DNA from: Pseudomonadota bacterium
Lineage (GTDB): Bacteria > Pseudomonadota > Gammaproteobacteria > Steroidobacterales > Steroidobacteraceae
Assembly: GCA_023433705.1 (NCBI GenBank)
Contig: JAEYUC010000037.1
Coordinates: 1-16,600, forward strand
Length of the DNA stretch: 16,600 bases
Direction of reading: 5' to 3'
Every line of letters begins with the position of its first letter. The first letter of the stretch is position 1. A program made the translations under genes and the position numbers. Shown one piece after another: positions 7,946-16,361 of this stretch. The notes under the pieces were generated by a model that worked only from the letters and a program-made list of their open reading frames with translations, had not been told where the DNA came from and made no database searches.

Positions 7946-9745
7946 ATGCGACGAATACTGTTGTGCCTGGCTTCGATCGCCTGTACCGCCGCATTCAGCG
8001 CCCCGCCGGCATATCGCGACCGGCTCCCCGAGGACGAGATCGTCTACTTCGTATTGCCGGATCGCTTCGAAAACGGCGATCCCGGCAACGATCGGGGCCG
8101 CCTCGACGGCGACCGGCTCGTCACGGGCTTCGATCCCACGCACAAGGGCTTCTATCACGGCGGCGATCTCGAGGGCCTGATCTCGCGGCTCGACTACATC
8201 CAGGGTCTCGGCGCGACGGCCATCTGGCTCGGACCTATCTACAAGAACAAGCCGGTACAGGGCGGTCCGGGCCAGGAGAGCGCGGGTTACCACGGCTACT
8301 GGATCACGGATTTCACGCGCGTCGATCCGCACTTCGGCGAAGAGCGCGACATGCGCGCGTTCGTCGACGCGGTGCATGCGCGCGGCATGAAGGTCTACCT
8401 CGACATCATCACGAACCACACGGCCGACGTGATCCAGTATCGCGAGTGCCCGGTGAGTGCCTGCGCGTACCGCTCGCGCGGGGAGTTTCCTTACTCGCGC
8501 AGAGGCGGGCCCGACGGCCCGGCGATCAACGAGGAATTCCTCGGCGATCACGTGCGCACCGCGCAGAACTTCGCGAAGCTCACAAACATCAATTTCGCCT
8601 ACACGCCGTTCGTGCCGGACGCCGAAGCGGATGTGAAGGTCCCGGCGTGGCTGAACGACCCGGTCTACTACCACAACCGCGGCAACTCCGATTTCTGGGG
8701 CGAAAGCTCGCTCATGGGCGACTTCGTCGGACTCGACGACCTGTTCACGGAAAACCCGCGGGTCGTGCAGGGGTTCATCGAGATCTACGGCGACTGGATC
8801 GCCAAATACGACCTGGACGGCTTCCGCATCGACACGGCCCGCCACGTGAACCCCGAGTTCTGGCAGGCATTCACGCCGGCCATGCTGCGGCGGGCGCGGG
8901 CGTCCGGCGTGCCTAACTTCCACATCTTCGGCGAGGTCGCGGCCGAAGGTGTCGACGTCGCGCAGCTTGCGCGCCACACGCGCGTGGACCGTCTGCCGTC
9001 GGTGCTCGATTTCGGGTTCGCGGGCGCGGTGAATCTCACGGTGGCCGGCAATGCGGGCACCGACGTGCTGGGACGGCTGTACGCCGACGATGGGCTCTAC
9101 GACGGCGGCGCGCCCGCGGCGCTGCGACTGCCGACGTTCACGGGCAATCACGACTTCGGTCGCTTCGCTTATCTGGTTCGCAAGGCGCGCCCCGAGGCGA
9201 GCTCGGAAGAAGTCCTCGCGCGCGTGAAGCTCTCGAACGCGATGATGTTCCTGCTGCGCGGCGTGCCCGTCGTCTACTACGGTGATGAACAAGGTTTCAT
9301 CGGGCACGGCATCGACCAGGACGCGCGTCAGACGCTGTTCGCGAGCCAGGTCGCGAGCTACAACGACCAGGAATTGCTCGGGTCGACGCGTACCACGGCG
9401 GTGGAGAACTTCGACGCGACGCATACGCTGTACCAGCAGATCGCGAAGCTCGCGGCGCTGCGCAAACAGCACGCGGCGCTGCGCCGGGGGCGGCAGGTCG
9501 TCCGCGCGCAGTCGCGCACACCGGGTCTGTTCGCGGCTTCGCGCCTCGACAATGCGGGCCGCGAAATCCTCGTCGCGTTCAACACGTCCACGACGCCCAT
9601 CGTCGCCCAGGTGGAGGTAGGTACCGCAATGAAGAAGGTGAAATCGCTGGTCGGCCAGTGCGCGGCATCGGTGAGCGCGCCGGGCAGTTTGCGCGTGGAG
9701 ATTCCGGCGCTCGGATACATCGCATGCACGGGAGACACGCCGTGA
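7946..9745 (+). CDS. exported alpha-amylase family protein (GH13)
   Basis: The 599-residue protein is a GH13 TIM-barrel enzyme expected to hydrolyse alpha-1,4-linked glucans such as maltooligosaccharides in the periplasm. An N-terminal signal peptide (MRRILLCLASIACTAAFSA) is followed by PPAYRDRLPEDEIVYFVLPDRF, the first barrel strand. Conserved region I is DIITNH (153-158), the nucleophile is Asp296 in GFRIDTAR, the acid/base is Glu330 in FGEV, and the third acidic residue is Asp403 in NHD, so the triad is complete. A long domain-B insertion lies around residues 165-235. The ATG at 7946 gives the signal peptide; the G-rich GGGGGAG just upstream is close to the codon. It is first in the operon, and its stop overlaps the GH97 start by GTGA. 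The exact specificity (amylase, neopullulanase or cyclomaltodextrinase) cannot be settled here. Confidence 0.92.
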   Translation: MRRILLCLASIACTAAFSAPPAYRDRLPEDEIVYFVLPDRFENGDPGNDRGRLDGDRLVTGFDPTHKGFYHGGDLEGLISRLDYIQGLGATAIWLGPIYKNKPVQGGPGQESAGYHGYWITDFTRVDPHFGEERDMRAFVDAVHARGMKVYLDIITNHTADVIQYRECPVSACAYRSRGEFPYSRRGGPDGPAINEEFLGDHVRTAQNFAKLTNINFAYTPFVPDAEADVKVPAWLNDPVYYHNRGNSDFWGESSLMGDFVGLDDLFTENPRVVQGFIEIYGDWIAKYDLDGFRIDTARHVNPEFWQAFTPAMLRRARASGVPNFHIFGEVAAEGVDVAQLARHTRVDRLPSVLDFGFAGAVNLTVAGNAGTDVLGRLYADDGLYDGGAPAALRLPTFTGNHDFGRFAYLVRKARPEASSEEVLARVKLSNAMMFLLRGVPVVYYGDEQGFIGHGIDQDARQTLFASQVASYNDQELLGSTRTTAVENFDATHTLYQQIAKLAALRKQHAALRRGRQVVRAQSRTPGLFAASRLDNAGREILVAFNTSTTPIVAQVEVGTAMKKVKSLVGQCAASVSAPGSLRVEIPALGYIACTGDTP

Positions 9746-11838
9746 GGAACTTGTGGCTGGCATTGGTGGGTCTCGCCGCGGCATGGACCTGCGCGGCGCA
9801 GGCGCCGGCGGCGGGCGGCGTCGAGGCGAAATCGCCGGGTGGTGTGCTCGCCGTGAGCGTGCGCGTCAACGAGGAAGGGCGGCCGGAGTATTCGATCCGG
9901 CGCAAGGATGCGCTCGTCGTGGACTGGTCGCGGCTCGGCTTCATCCTCGCGGATCAGCACAAGCTCGAGCGCAATTTCGAGATCGCGGAGACGAAGCGTT
10001 CGACGTTCGACGAAACCTGGGAACAGCCCTGGGGCGAACGCAGCCGCTCGCGCAATCACTACAACGAGCTGCGCCTGACGCTGCGCGAGACGAACGGCGC
10101 GCACCGCGAGCTCGGCGTGGTGTTCCGGCTGTTCGACGACGGCGTGGGATTCCGCTACGAATTCCCGGCGGCGCTGGGGCAGGTGAACATCGTCGAGGAG
10201 CTCACCGAGTTTGCGATCCCCGAACCCGGTACCGCGTGGTGGACGCCCGCCGGCGAGTGGAATCGTTACGAGTATCTCTACAACCGCACGCCGATCGCGG
10301 AAGTGTCGCAGGCGCACACGCCCGTCACCTTGAAGTTATCCGGTGGCACGCACATCGCGATTCACGAAGCCGCGCTGGTGGACTACGCGGGCATGTGGCT
10401 GCGCCGGGTCGAAGGTCAGCGACTCAAGACCGTGTTGTCTCCGTCGTCGAGCGGGCCGAAGGTACGGCGCCAGGCGCCGTTCGCCACGCCCTGGCGCACG
10501 TTGCAGATCGCAAGGGACGCGCCGGGCCTCTACATGTCCGACCTGATCCTCAACCTCAACGAGCCCAACAAGCTCGGCGACGTGTCCTGGGTGAAGCCGT
10601 ACAAGTACGTCGGCATCTGGTGGGGCATGCATCTCGGCACGATGACCTGGGCCTCGGGACCTAAACACGGTGCGACCACCGCTCGCACGCGCCAGTACAT
10701 CGACTTCGCGGCGAAGAACGGCTTTCGCGGCGTGCTCGTCGAAGGCTGGAACAAGGGCTGGGACAGCGACTGGTTCGCGACCGGCGACGATTTCAGCTTC
10801 ACCGAGGCGTACCCGGATTTCGACATCGATGCGCTGGCCGCGTATGGAAAGAAGAAGGGCGTGCGGCTGATCGGGCATCACGAGACGTCCGGGAACATCG
10901 CCAACTACGAGCGGCAGCTGGGGCCGGCACTCGATCTCTACCAGCGCCTCGGCATCGACTCGGTCAAGACGGGGTATGTCGCCGACGCGGGCGGCGTGCA
11001 GGCGTTCGATGAGAACGGGAAGATCCGCTTCGAATGGCATGACGGGCAGGTGCAGTCACGCCATCACCTGAAGGTCGTCACGGAAGCCGCGAAACGGCGC
11101 ATCGCGGTGAACCCGCACGAGCCCATCAAGGACACGGGCCTGCGCCGCACGTACCCGAACTGGGTCGCGCGCGAAGGTCAGCGCGGCATGGAGTACAACG
11201 CCTGGGGCAATCCGAAGAATCCGCCCGAGCACGAGGTGAATCTCGTATTCACGCGCATGCTCGCGGGACCGATGGATTACACGCCAGGAATCCTGAGCCT
11301 CACCGGTGCGAACGGCAGCCGCATTCCGACCACCGAGGCGCGGCAGCTCGCGTTGTACGTGACCATCTACAGCCCGATCCAGATGGCGGCCGACCTGCCG
11401 GAGAACTACGCGAAGTATCCGAAGTCGTTCCGGTTCATCCGCGACGTGCCTGTCGACTGGAGCGACACGCGCGTGCTGAACGGCGAGGTGGGCGACTACG
11501 CGACGATCGCGCGCAAGGATCGTCACAGCGATGACTGGTACCTCGGCTCGATCACGGACGAGCACGCGAGGGCGCTGCGGGTGAGCCTCGACTTCCTCGA
11601 CGCGAACCGGAAGTACACGGCGACTATCTACCAGGACGGCAAGGGCGCGGGATACGACGCCGACGGGCACGCGATCGACATCGTGACCCGGCCCGTGTCC
11701 CGGTATGACACGTTGACATTGAATCTCGCGCCGGGCGGCGGCACGGCCATCGCGATCAAGGCGCAGGGGAGCAACAAGGTCGTACCGCGTCCGGTCAAGC
11801 CCAGGCCGAAGCCGCAACCCGAGTTCGACGTGGAGTAG
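9742..11838 (+). CDS. exported GH97 alpha-glucosidase (SusB-like)
   Basis: The 698-residue protein resembles glycoside hydrolase family 97, whose type member SusB of Bacteroides releases glucose from maltooligosaccharides. The order is a signal peptide (about 25 residues, ending near CAAQA), an N-terminal beta-sandwich (SPGGVLAVSVRV), a TIM barrel (VEGWNKGWDSDW, GHHETSGN) and a C-terminal beta domain. Glu460 in NPHEP, Glu478 in AREG and Glu484 in RGMEY have the 18- and 24-residue spacings of SusB Glu508, Glu526 and Glu532 (base, calcium ligand and acid). Glu381 in HHET is a likely counterpart of Glu439. Together these suggest an inverting alpha-glucosidase rather than the retaining alpha-galactosidase branch. 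The GTG at 9742 is chosen for the GTGA overlap with the upstream stop and GGGAG at 9730-9734; an in-frame ATG at 9724 is possible. Confidence 0.92.
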   Translation: MRNLWLALVGLAAAWTCAAQAPAAGGVEAKSPGGVLAVSVRVNEEGRPEYSIRRKDALVVDWSRLGFILADQHKLERNFEIAETKRSTFDETWEQPWGERSRSRNHYNELRLTLRETNGAHRELGVVFRLFDDGVGFRYEFPAALGQVNIVEELTEFAIPEPGTAWWTPAGEWNRYEYLYNRTPIAEVSQAHTPVTLKLSGGTHIAIHEAALVDYAGMWLRRVEGQRLKTVLSPSSSGPKVRRQAPFATPWRTLQIARDAPGLYMSDLILNLNEPNKLGDVSWVKPYKYVGIWWGMHLGTMTWASGPKHGATTARTRQYIDFAAKNGFRGVLVEGWNKGWDSDWFATGDDFSFTEAYPDFDIDALAAYGKKKGVRLIGHHETSGNIANYERQLGPALDLYQRLGIDSVKTGYVADAGGVQAFDENGKIRFEWHDGQVQSRHHLKVVTEAAKRRIAVNPHEPIKDTGLRRTYPNWVAREGQRGMEYNAWGNPKNPPEHEVNLVFTRMLAGPMDYTPGILSLTGANGSRIPTTEARQLALYVTIYSPIQMAADLPENYAKYPKSFRFIRDVPVDWSDTRVLNGEVGDYATIARKDRHSDDWYLGSITDEHARALRVSLDFLDANRKYTATIYQDGKGAGYDADGHAIDIVTRPVSRYDTLTLNLAPGGGTAIAIKAQGSNKVVPRPVKPRPKPQPEFDVE

Positions 11839-11841
11839 TTG

Positions 11842-13323
11842 GTGGACGCCAACGCCACCGTTCGCGCCCGGCCGGAACTCTCGTTCTGGCAGATCTGGAA
11901 CATGTGTTTCGGATTCCTCGGCATCCAGTTCGGTTTCGGGTTGCAGAACGCGAACGTGAGCCGCATCTTCCAGACGCTCGGCGCCGACATGGACACGATT
12001 CCGATCCTGTGGGTGGCGGCGCCGCTCACCGGATTGATCGTGCAGCCGATCGTCGGCTACTACTCGGACCGCACATGGAATCGGCTCGGACGGCGGCGGC
12101 CGTATTTCCTTGCGGGCGCGCTGCTCGCTTCCGCGGCGCTCGTGTTCATGCCGCGTTCGCCGGTGCTGTGGGTCGCGGCGGGATTGCTCTGGGTTCTGGA
12201 CGCGAGCATCAACATCGCGATGGAGCCATTCCGTGCTTTCGTCGGCGACCAGCTCCCGCAACGCCAGCGTCCCGCGGGTTACGCGATGCAGACGTTTTTC
12301 ATCGGCGTCGGCGCGGTGGTCGCGAGCATGCTGCCGTGGATCCTGTCGCACGCCGGCGTGAGCAACGTGGGCACAGGCGAGTCTGCGATCCCGGAATCGG
12401 TGAGATTGTCGTTCGACATCGGCGCTGTCGTGATGGTGGGTGCGATCCTGTGGACCGTGCTCGGCTCGCGGGAGTATCCGCCGACGGAATTACATGCGTT
12501 CGCGGATGCGACGCCGGAAGCGGAGGCGGTCGAGCCCGGAACCGCGGTGCGCGCTCCGCTACGCGGGCTGGTGTGGCTGTGCAGCGGCGCTCTCGGGCTG
12601 TTCCTGGTGTGGTACTTCGGGCTCGACGAGCAGCTCTATCTACTGGGCGCGGGTTTCACGGCCTGGGGTGGGGCGGTGCTGGTCCACTCACGGACACGCG
12701 GGCGGGGAATGTTCGGCACGGTGATGGACGACATCCAGGGTATGCCCACGACCATGCGCCAGCTCGTGCCCGTGCAGTTCTTCTCTTGGCTCGCGCTGTT
12801 CTCGATGTGGATATATACGACGGCGGCGGTGACGCGCACGCATTTCGGCGCGACGGACACCACCGGCGCGGCGTACAACGACGGCGCGAACTGGGTGGGC
12901 GTGCTGTTCGGCGCCTACAACGGCTTCGCGGCGCTCGCGGCGATCGCGATTCCGATCATGGTGAAGCGGCTGGGGCTGCAGGTCAGCCACCTCGTCAATC
13001 TGACCCTGGGCGCGCTCGGACTCGCATCGTTCCTCTTCATCCGCGATCCGGACTTGCTGCTCGTGTCGATGGTGGGCGTGGGATTCGCGTGGGCGTCCAT
13101 CCTTTCCTTGCCCTACGCGCTGCTCGCGGGCAGCGTGCCGACGCGCAAGATGGGCACCTACATGGGCATCTTCAATTTCTTCATCGTGATTCCGCAGCTC
13201 GTGGCCGCGAGCGTGCTCGGCGCGATTCTCACGAGACTGCTGGGCGGCGAGCCCGTACATGCCCTCGGCCTCGGCGCCGCGAGTTTCATGCTCGCCGGAG
13301 TGTTGGCGCTGCGGGTGAAGTGA
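11842..13323 (+). CDS. GPH/SUC-type MFS sugar permease (probable maltose or maltooligosaccharide transporter)
   Basis: The 493-residue inner-membrane protein shows about 12 hydrophobic segments. The first are FWQIWNMCFGFLGIQFGFG and PILWVAAPLTGLIVQPIVGYYSD, followed by the cytoplasmic loop motif SDRTWNRLGRRRPYF. The fourth segment ends NIAMEPFRAFVGD. Both motifs are typical of sucrose/maltose-type glycoside-pentoside-hexuronide carriers, which are usually proton symporters. Position in the operon argues for uptake of maltose or short maltooligosaccharides released by the two exported hydrolases. A TTG at 11839 directly abuts the GH97 stop, and a GTG follows at 11842. I prefer the GTG because GGAG at 11832-11835 is then spaced 6 nt rather than 3. 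The start is therefore uncertain by one codon. The gene's stop touches a large inverted repeat. Confidence 0.9.
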   Translation: MDANATVRARPELSFWQIWNMCFGFLGIQFGFGLQNANVSRIFQTLGADMDTIPILWVAAPLTGLIVQPIVGYYSDRTWNRLGRRRPYFLAGALLASAALVFMPRSPVLWVAAGLLWVLDASINIAMEPFRAFVGDQLPQRQRPAGYAMQTFFIGVGAVVASMLPWILSHAGVSNVGTGESAIPESVRLSFDIGAVVMVGAILWTVLGSREYPPTELHAFADATPEAEAVEPGTAVRAPLRGLVWLCSGALGLFLVWYFGLDEQLYLLGAGFTAWGGAVLVHSRTRGRGMFGTVMDDIQGMPTTMRQLVPVQFFSWLALFSMWIYTTAAVTRTHFGATDTTGAAYNDGANWVGVLFGAYNGFAALAAIAIPIMVKRLGLQVSHLVNLTLGALGLASFLFIRDPDLLLVSMVGVGFAWASILSLPYALLAGSVPTRKMGTYMGIFNFFIVIPQLVAASVLGAILTRLLGGEPVHALGLGAASFMLAGVLALRVK

Positions 13324-13383
13324 TCGGGGACAGATTTATTTGTGCCAGATAAAGTATCTGGCACAAATAAATCTGTCCCCGAT
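13323..13383. repeat. perfect 29-bp-arm inverted repeat (REP/MITE-like, probable bidirectional terminator)
   Basis: The left arm 13323-13351 (begins ATCGGGGACAGATTTATTTG, ends CCAGATA) is the exact reverse complement of the right arm 13355-13383, with an AAG spacer. The left arm starts on the last base of the permease stop codon, and the right arm ends on the last base of a TAA that closes a minus-strand LacI-tail fragment. The AT-rich ATTTATTT blocks contrast with the GC-rich surroundings. The GGGGACAGATTTATTT end sequence resembles dispersed palindromes I recall from proteobacterial genomes that carry REP-associated tyrosine transposases; this is recollection, not a search. Confidence 0.85.
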
Positions 13384-13492
13384 TACCCGGACTTGCGGAG
13401 CATCAGTTTCGTCGGGATCACGCTGTTCGTGACCGCCTCGCCGTCGATCTGGCGCAGCAATGACTCGACCAGCAATTCGCCGGCCCGCCGCG
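13383..13492 (-). pseudogene. duplicated 3' fragment of the LacI-family gene
   Basis: On the minus strand this stretch encodes RRAGELLVESLLRQIDGEAVTNSVIPTKLMLRKSG and a TAA stop. It repeats the C-terminus of the intact regulator next door. Positions 13408-13492 are identical over 85 bp to 13545-13629, offset by 137 bp. The last 9 codons differ at about 8 of 28 bases yet encode nearly the same peptide (LMLRKSG against LVVRKSG). The fragment is out of frame with the intact gene and has no start, so it is not expected to be translated. Confidence 0.8.
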
Positions 13493-13513
13493 GGAATTTC
13501 CGTGCCTGGCACC
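13493..13513. repeat. second short REP-like palindrome inside the duplication junction
   Basis: Two adjacent small palindromes, GGAATTTCC (13493-13501) and GTGCCTGGCAC (13502-13512), lie exactly at the junction between the duplicated fragment and the true 3' end of the regulator gene. The CTGGCAC core is shared with the larger inverted repeat nearby (GTGCCAG/CTGGCAC). It may be a second REP-type unit; no transposase is present in the window. Confidence 0.45.
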
Positions 13514-13519
13514 TTCTTC

Positions 13520-14536
13520 CTATCCCGACTTCCGAACTACCAGCTTCGTCGGGATCACGCTGTTCGTGACCGCCTCGCCGTCGATCTGGCGCAGCAATGA
13601 CTCGACCAGCAATTCGCCGGCCCGCCGCGTGTCCTGCATCACGGTGGTCAGCGGGGGATTCGTGAGGCTCGCGGCCGGGATGTCGTCGAAGCCGACGACG
13701 GCGACCTGGCGAGGCACTTCGATGCCGGTCTCCTGCAACGCTCTCAGCGCACCGATGGCGATGAGATCGCTGGCGGCGACGATGGCATCGAACCGCGCGC
13801 CGCGGGCCTGTAGCTCGCGCACCGCGTTGAAGCCCGCCTCCTCGAGATTGATCGCATCCGCCTGCAGCGAGGCGGATGTCTTCACACGCGCTTCGGCGAG
13901 CGCGCGCTCGTAGCCTCGGTAGCGATCGAAGAATTCCGGATAGTGGCTGGTGGCGTTGCCGATGAAGGCGATGCGCTTGCGTCCCGTGTCGATCAGGTGC
14001 CGCGTGACGTCGTAGCCGCCCTGCGAGTTGTCGCTGCCGATGGAGATGCCGGGTTGCCCATCGAGCACCGGTCCCCAGCGCACGAAGTGAGTGCCCTGCG
14101 CGACGAGTTTCTCGAGTCGCGGCCGGTATTCCTCGAAATCGCCATAACCGAGCAGGATGATGCCATCGGCCTTGCGGCTGTCCTCGTAGTCCTGCTGCCA
14201 GTCGTTCGAAAGCTGCTGGAAGGAAATGAGCAGGTCGTAACCGCGCCGCGCCGAAGCGCGCGTCAGCGATCCGAGCATCGAGAGGAAGAACGGATTGATC
14301 TGCGATTCGTCGGGCGTCGGATCCTCGAACAGCAGCAGGGCGAGGGTGTTCGAATGCTGGGAGCGCAGGTTCGACGCGTTCTTGTCGACCCGGTAGTTGA
14401 GCTGCCGGGCGATCTCCTCGATGCGCTTGCGGGTCTCCAGGCTCACCACCGGCGAGCCGCGCAGCGCGCGGGACACCGTGGGCTGACTCACGCCCGCCAG
14501 ATAGGCGATGTCGAATGAAGTCGGTTTTTCGTGCAT
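13520..14536 (-). CDS. LacI-family transcriptional regulator (probable alpha-glucan regulator)
   Basis: The 338-residue protein has an N-terminal LacI helix-turn-helix (FDIAYLAGVSQPTVSRALRGSP, residues 8-29). A hinge region follows (YRVDKNASNLRSQ), then a periplasmic-binding-protein-like effector domain including GIILLGYGDF, RKRIAFIGNATSHYPEFFDRYRGY and VAVVGFDDIPAASLTNPPLTTV, a classic LacI/GalR ending. The start at 14536 puts the helix-turn-helix at the usual distance from the N-terminus; a TTG 69 bp upstream would add an unlike leader. No strong Shine-Dalgarno is visible; AAGG lies about 15 nt away. It is downstream of, and same-strand with, the alpha-glucosidase gene (110-bp gap), so it may be co-transcribed and autoregulated through the 16362-16390 operators. 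Its 3' end is partly duplicated downstream. The effector, probably maltose or glucose, is inferred. Confidence 0.93.
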   Translation of the reverse strand: MHEKPTSFDIAYLAGVSQPTVSRALRGSPVVSLETRKRIEEIARQLNYRVDKNASNLRSQHSNTLALLLFEDPTPDESQINPFFLSMLGSLTRASARRGYDLLISFQQLSNDWQQDYEDSRKADGIILLGYGDFEEYRPRLEKLVAQGTHFVRWGPVLDGQPGISIGSDNSQGGYDVTRHLIDTGRKRIAFIGNATSHYPEFFDRYRGYERALAEARVKTSASLQADAINLEEAGFNAVRELQARGARFDAIVAASDLIAIGALRALQETGIEVPRQVAVVGFDDIPAASLTNPPLTTVMQDTRRAGELLVESLLRQIDGEAVTNSVIPTKLVVRKSG

Positions 14537-14646
14537 GCAACGCGACGGACCTTGCGATCGCCCCCCTGAACTGCAGCGCCGATCATGCCCGCGAGCGTGC
14601 GTCAAAAGCTACTGGGGAAGCGAGTCAGGGCTCGCCGCCAACGATT

Positions 14647-16311
14647 TCAACGCGCTGCGAGTCGATAAAATGCAACGCCGTGTCCGGGCAGGGTCAAGGT
14701 AGCGCTAGCAAAACTACCCTCGGGGAGCCCGTGGCCGGTCAGTGGCTGGCCGACCTGCACGCCGGGCAGCGTGACGCTGGCAGGCGCGTGCGAGAGATTG
14801 AACGCCACGAGGATCGCATCGTCGCCGTCGAAGCGGCGGAACGCGAGCACGGACTCGGTCGCGGCGAGGAATTCGATCTGCCCCTGTGTCAGCAGCCGAT
14901 GTCGGCGGCGCCACTCGAGCAACCGGCGGAAACCATGCAGCGCGGAAGTCGGGTCTTTTTCCTGGGTCGCGACCGAGAGTGACAGGTGCTGCGCGGGCAC
15001 GGGCAACCAAGGTTCTCCCGAGGAGAATCCCGCGCGCGCGCTCGAATCCCACGGGATCGGCGTGCGGCATCCGTCGCGGCCCTTGAACGTCGGCCAGAAG
15101 GCGATGCCATAGGGATCGCGCAGCGCTTCGTACGGGACATCCGCTTCGCCGAGTCCGAGCTCCTCGCCCTGGAACACGCACACCGAGCCGCGCAGCGAGC
15201 ACACCAGCGCGGTGAGTTGCGTCGCGAAGTGCGGCTGGGTCGGGCCATGGCGACCCCAGCGGCTAACTACCCGCTCCACGTCGTGGTTGGAGATCGTCCA
15301 GCACGGCCAACTCTCGGGCGCGCGCCGCATCAGGTTCTCGACCGTCGCGCGGATGTGCCGCGGGGAGCTGTCAGTGCTCAGCAGCTCGAAGCTGTAGCCC
15401 ATGTGCAGCCGGCCGGGCTGCGTGTAGTCGGCGACCGTCGCCGTGGAATCGTCGGAGGAAATCTCGCCCAGCGCCACGGTGCCCGGATATTCGTCGAGCA
15501 AGTCGCGGACGCGCTCGAGGAACGGCAGCATTTCCGGCTGCGTGTTGTTGAAACGGTGCCATTGGTGGCCGTAGGGATTGTCGGCGTTGAATCCGCGCGC
15601 GCGGCGCTCGTTGGGCGGCCGTGGCGGGTTGTCGCGCAGCTGACGGTCGTGAAAGCAGAAGTTGATGGCGTCGAGGCGCACACCGTCGACGCCGCGCTCG
15701 AGCCAGAAACGCATGTTGTCGAGCGAAGCCTGCACGACTTCCGCATTGTGGAAATTCAGGTCCGGCTGCTTGCTCAGGAAATTGTGCAGGTAGTACTGGC
15801 CGCGCCGCGGCTCCCAGGTCCAGGCGACTCCGCCGAAGATCGACAGCCAGTTGTTCGGCGGCGTGCCGTCGGGGCGCGCATCCGCCCACACGTACCAGTC
15901 GGCCTTGGGATTCGTGCGGCTCTGGCGGCTTTCCTGGAACCAGGCGTGCCGATCCGACGTGTGGCTGAGCACCTGGTCGATGATCACCCTGAGCCCGTGG
16001 TCGTGCGCCACTTTCACGAGCCGGTCGAAATCCTCGATCGTGCCGAACATCGGATCGACGGCACGGTAGTCGGCGATGTCATAACCGAAATCCGCCATCG
16101 GCGACTTGAAGAAGGGCGAGATCCAGATCGCGTCGACGCCGAGCGAGGCGACATAGTCCAGCCGGGCGACGATGCCGGGCAGATCCCCGATGCCGTCCCC
16201 GTTGGTGTCGAGGAAGCTGCGCGGATAGATCTGGTAGATAGTCGCGCCGCGCCACCAGGGGTCGGTGGGCTCGGTCGCGGGCGGGATGATCGGTAGGGCT
16301 GGAGTGCTCAT
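14647..16311 (-). CDS. cytoplasmic alpha-glucosidase, GH13 (subfamily 23-like)
   Basis: The 554-residue protein lacks a signal peptide and opens with WWRGATIYQIYPRSFLDTNGDGIGDLPGI, the hallmark of oligo-1,6-glucosidase/alpha-glucosidase-type GH13 members. The calcium-type loop DTNGDGIGDL is present. The catalytic triad is Asp214 in GVRLDAINF, Glu283 in LGEI and Asp344 in SNHD. The spacing is close to that of the Xanthomonas and Halomonas transglucosidating alpha-glucosidases as I remember them. It would release glucose from imported maltose or short maltooligosaccharides, possibly with transglucosylation. The ATG at 16311 is supported by AGAAG about 6 nt upstream and by the conserved N-terminus. 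Two operator-like palindromes lie 50-79 bp upstream. The LacI gene follows on the same strand. Confidence 0.94.
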   Translation of the reverse strand: MSTPALPIIPPATEPTDPWWRGATIYQIYPRSFLDTNGDGIGDLPGIVARLDYVASLGVDAIWISPFFKSPMADFGYDIADYRAVDPMFGTIEDFDRLVKVAHDHGLRVIIDQVLSHTSDRHAWFQESRQSRTNPKADWYVWADARPDGTPPNNWLSIFGGVAWTWEPRRGQYYLHNFLSKQPDLNFHNAEVVQASLDNMRFWLERGVDGVRLDAINFCFHDRQLRDNPPRPPNERRARGFNADNPYGHQWHRFNNTQPEMLPFLERVRDLLDEYPGTVALGEISSDDSTATVADYTQPGRLHMGYSFELLSTDSSPRHIRATVENLMRRAPESWPCWTISNHDVERVVSRWGRHGPTQPHFATQLTALVCSLRGSVCVFQGEELGLGEADVPYEALRDPYGIAFWPTFKGRDGCRTPIPWDSSARAGFSSGEPWLPVPAQHLSLSVATQEKDPTSALHGFRRLLEWRRRHRLLTQGQIEFLAATESVLAFRRFDGDDAILVAFNLSHAPASVTLPGVQVGQPLTGHGLPEGSFASATLTLPGHGVAFYRLAAR

Positions 16312-16361
16312 GGAATTCTTCTGCGGGAAAGCTTAGCGCAGCGCCATTCCGCGACGCGGGT

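Noticed and set aside
7925..9784. A 619-codon open frame on the minus strand opposite the GH13 amylase gene
   Set aside because: Its composition is Arg/Val/Glu/His-rich as expected for the complement of a GC-rich gene; it has no recognisable domain, and the plus-strand frame has a signal peptide and a full catalytic triad.
13408..13629. Possible CRISPR-like or tandem-repeat array
   Set aside because: There are only two copies, 85 bp each, and both encode part of the LacI C-terminus; no spacers or third copy.
13383..14540. An alternative minus-strand frame through the LacI gene that runs on into the duplicated tail
   Set aside because: Only its last ~30 codons look like protein (the duplicated LacI tail); the body is an out-of-frame reading of the regulator. 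The intact 338-residue frame explains the region.
14537..14605. Upstream TTG start extending the LacI protein by 23 residues
   Set aside because: The added residues are Arg/Gly/Ser-rich and unlike LacI N-termini; the ATG at 14536 places the helix-turn-helix correctly.
14699..14711. GGTAGCGCTAGCA, a near match to the xyl-box
   Set aside because: It lies inside the 3' coding end of the alpha-glucosidase gene (codons for FASATL), so it is more likely chance than an operator.
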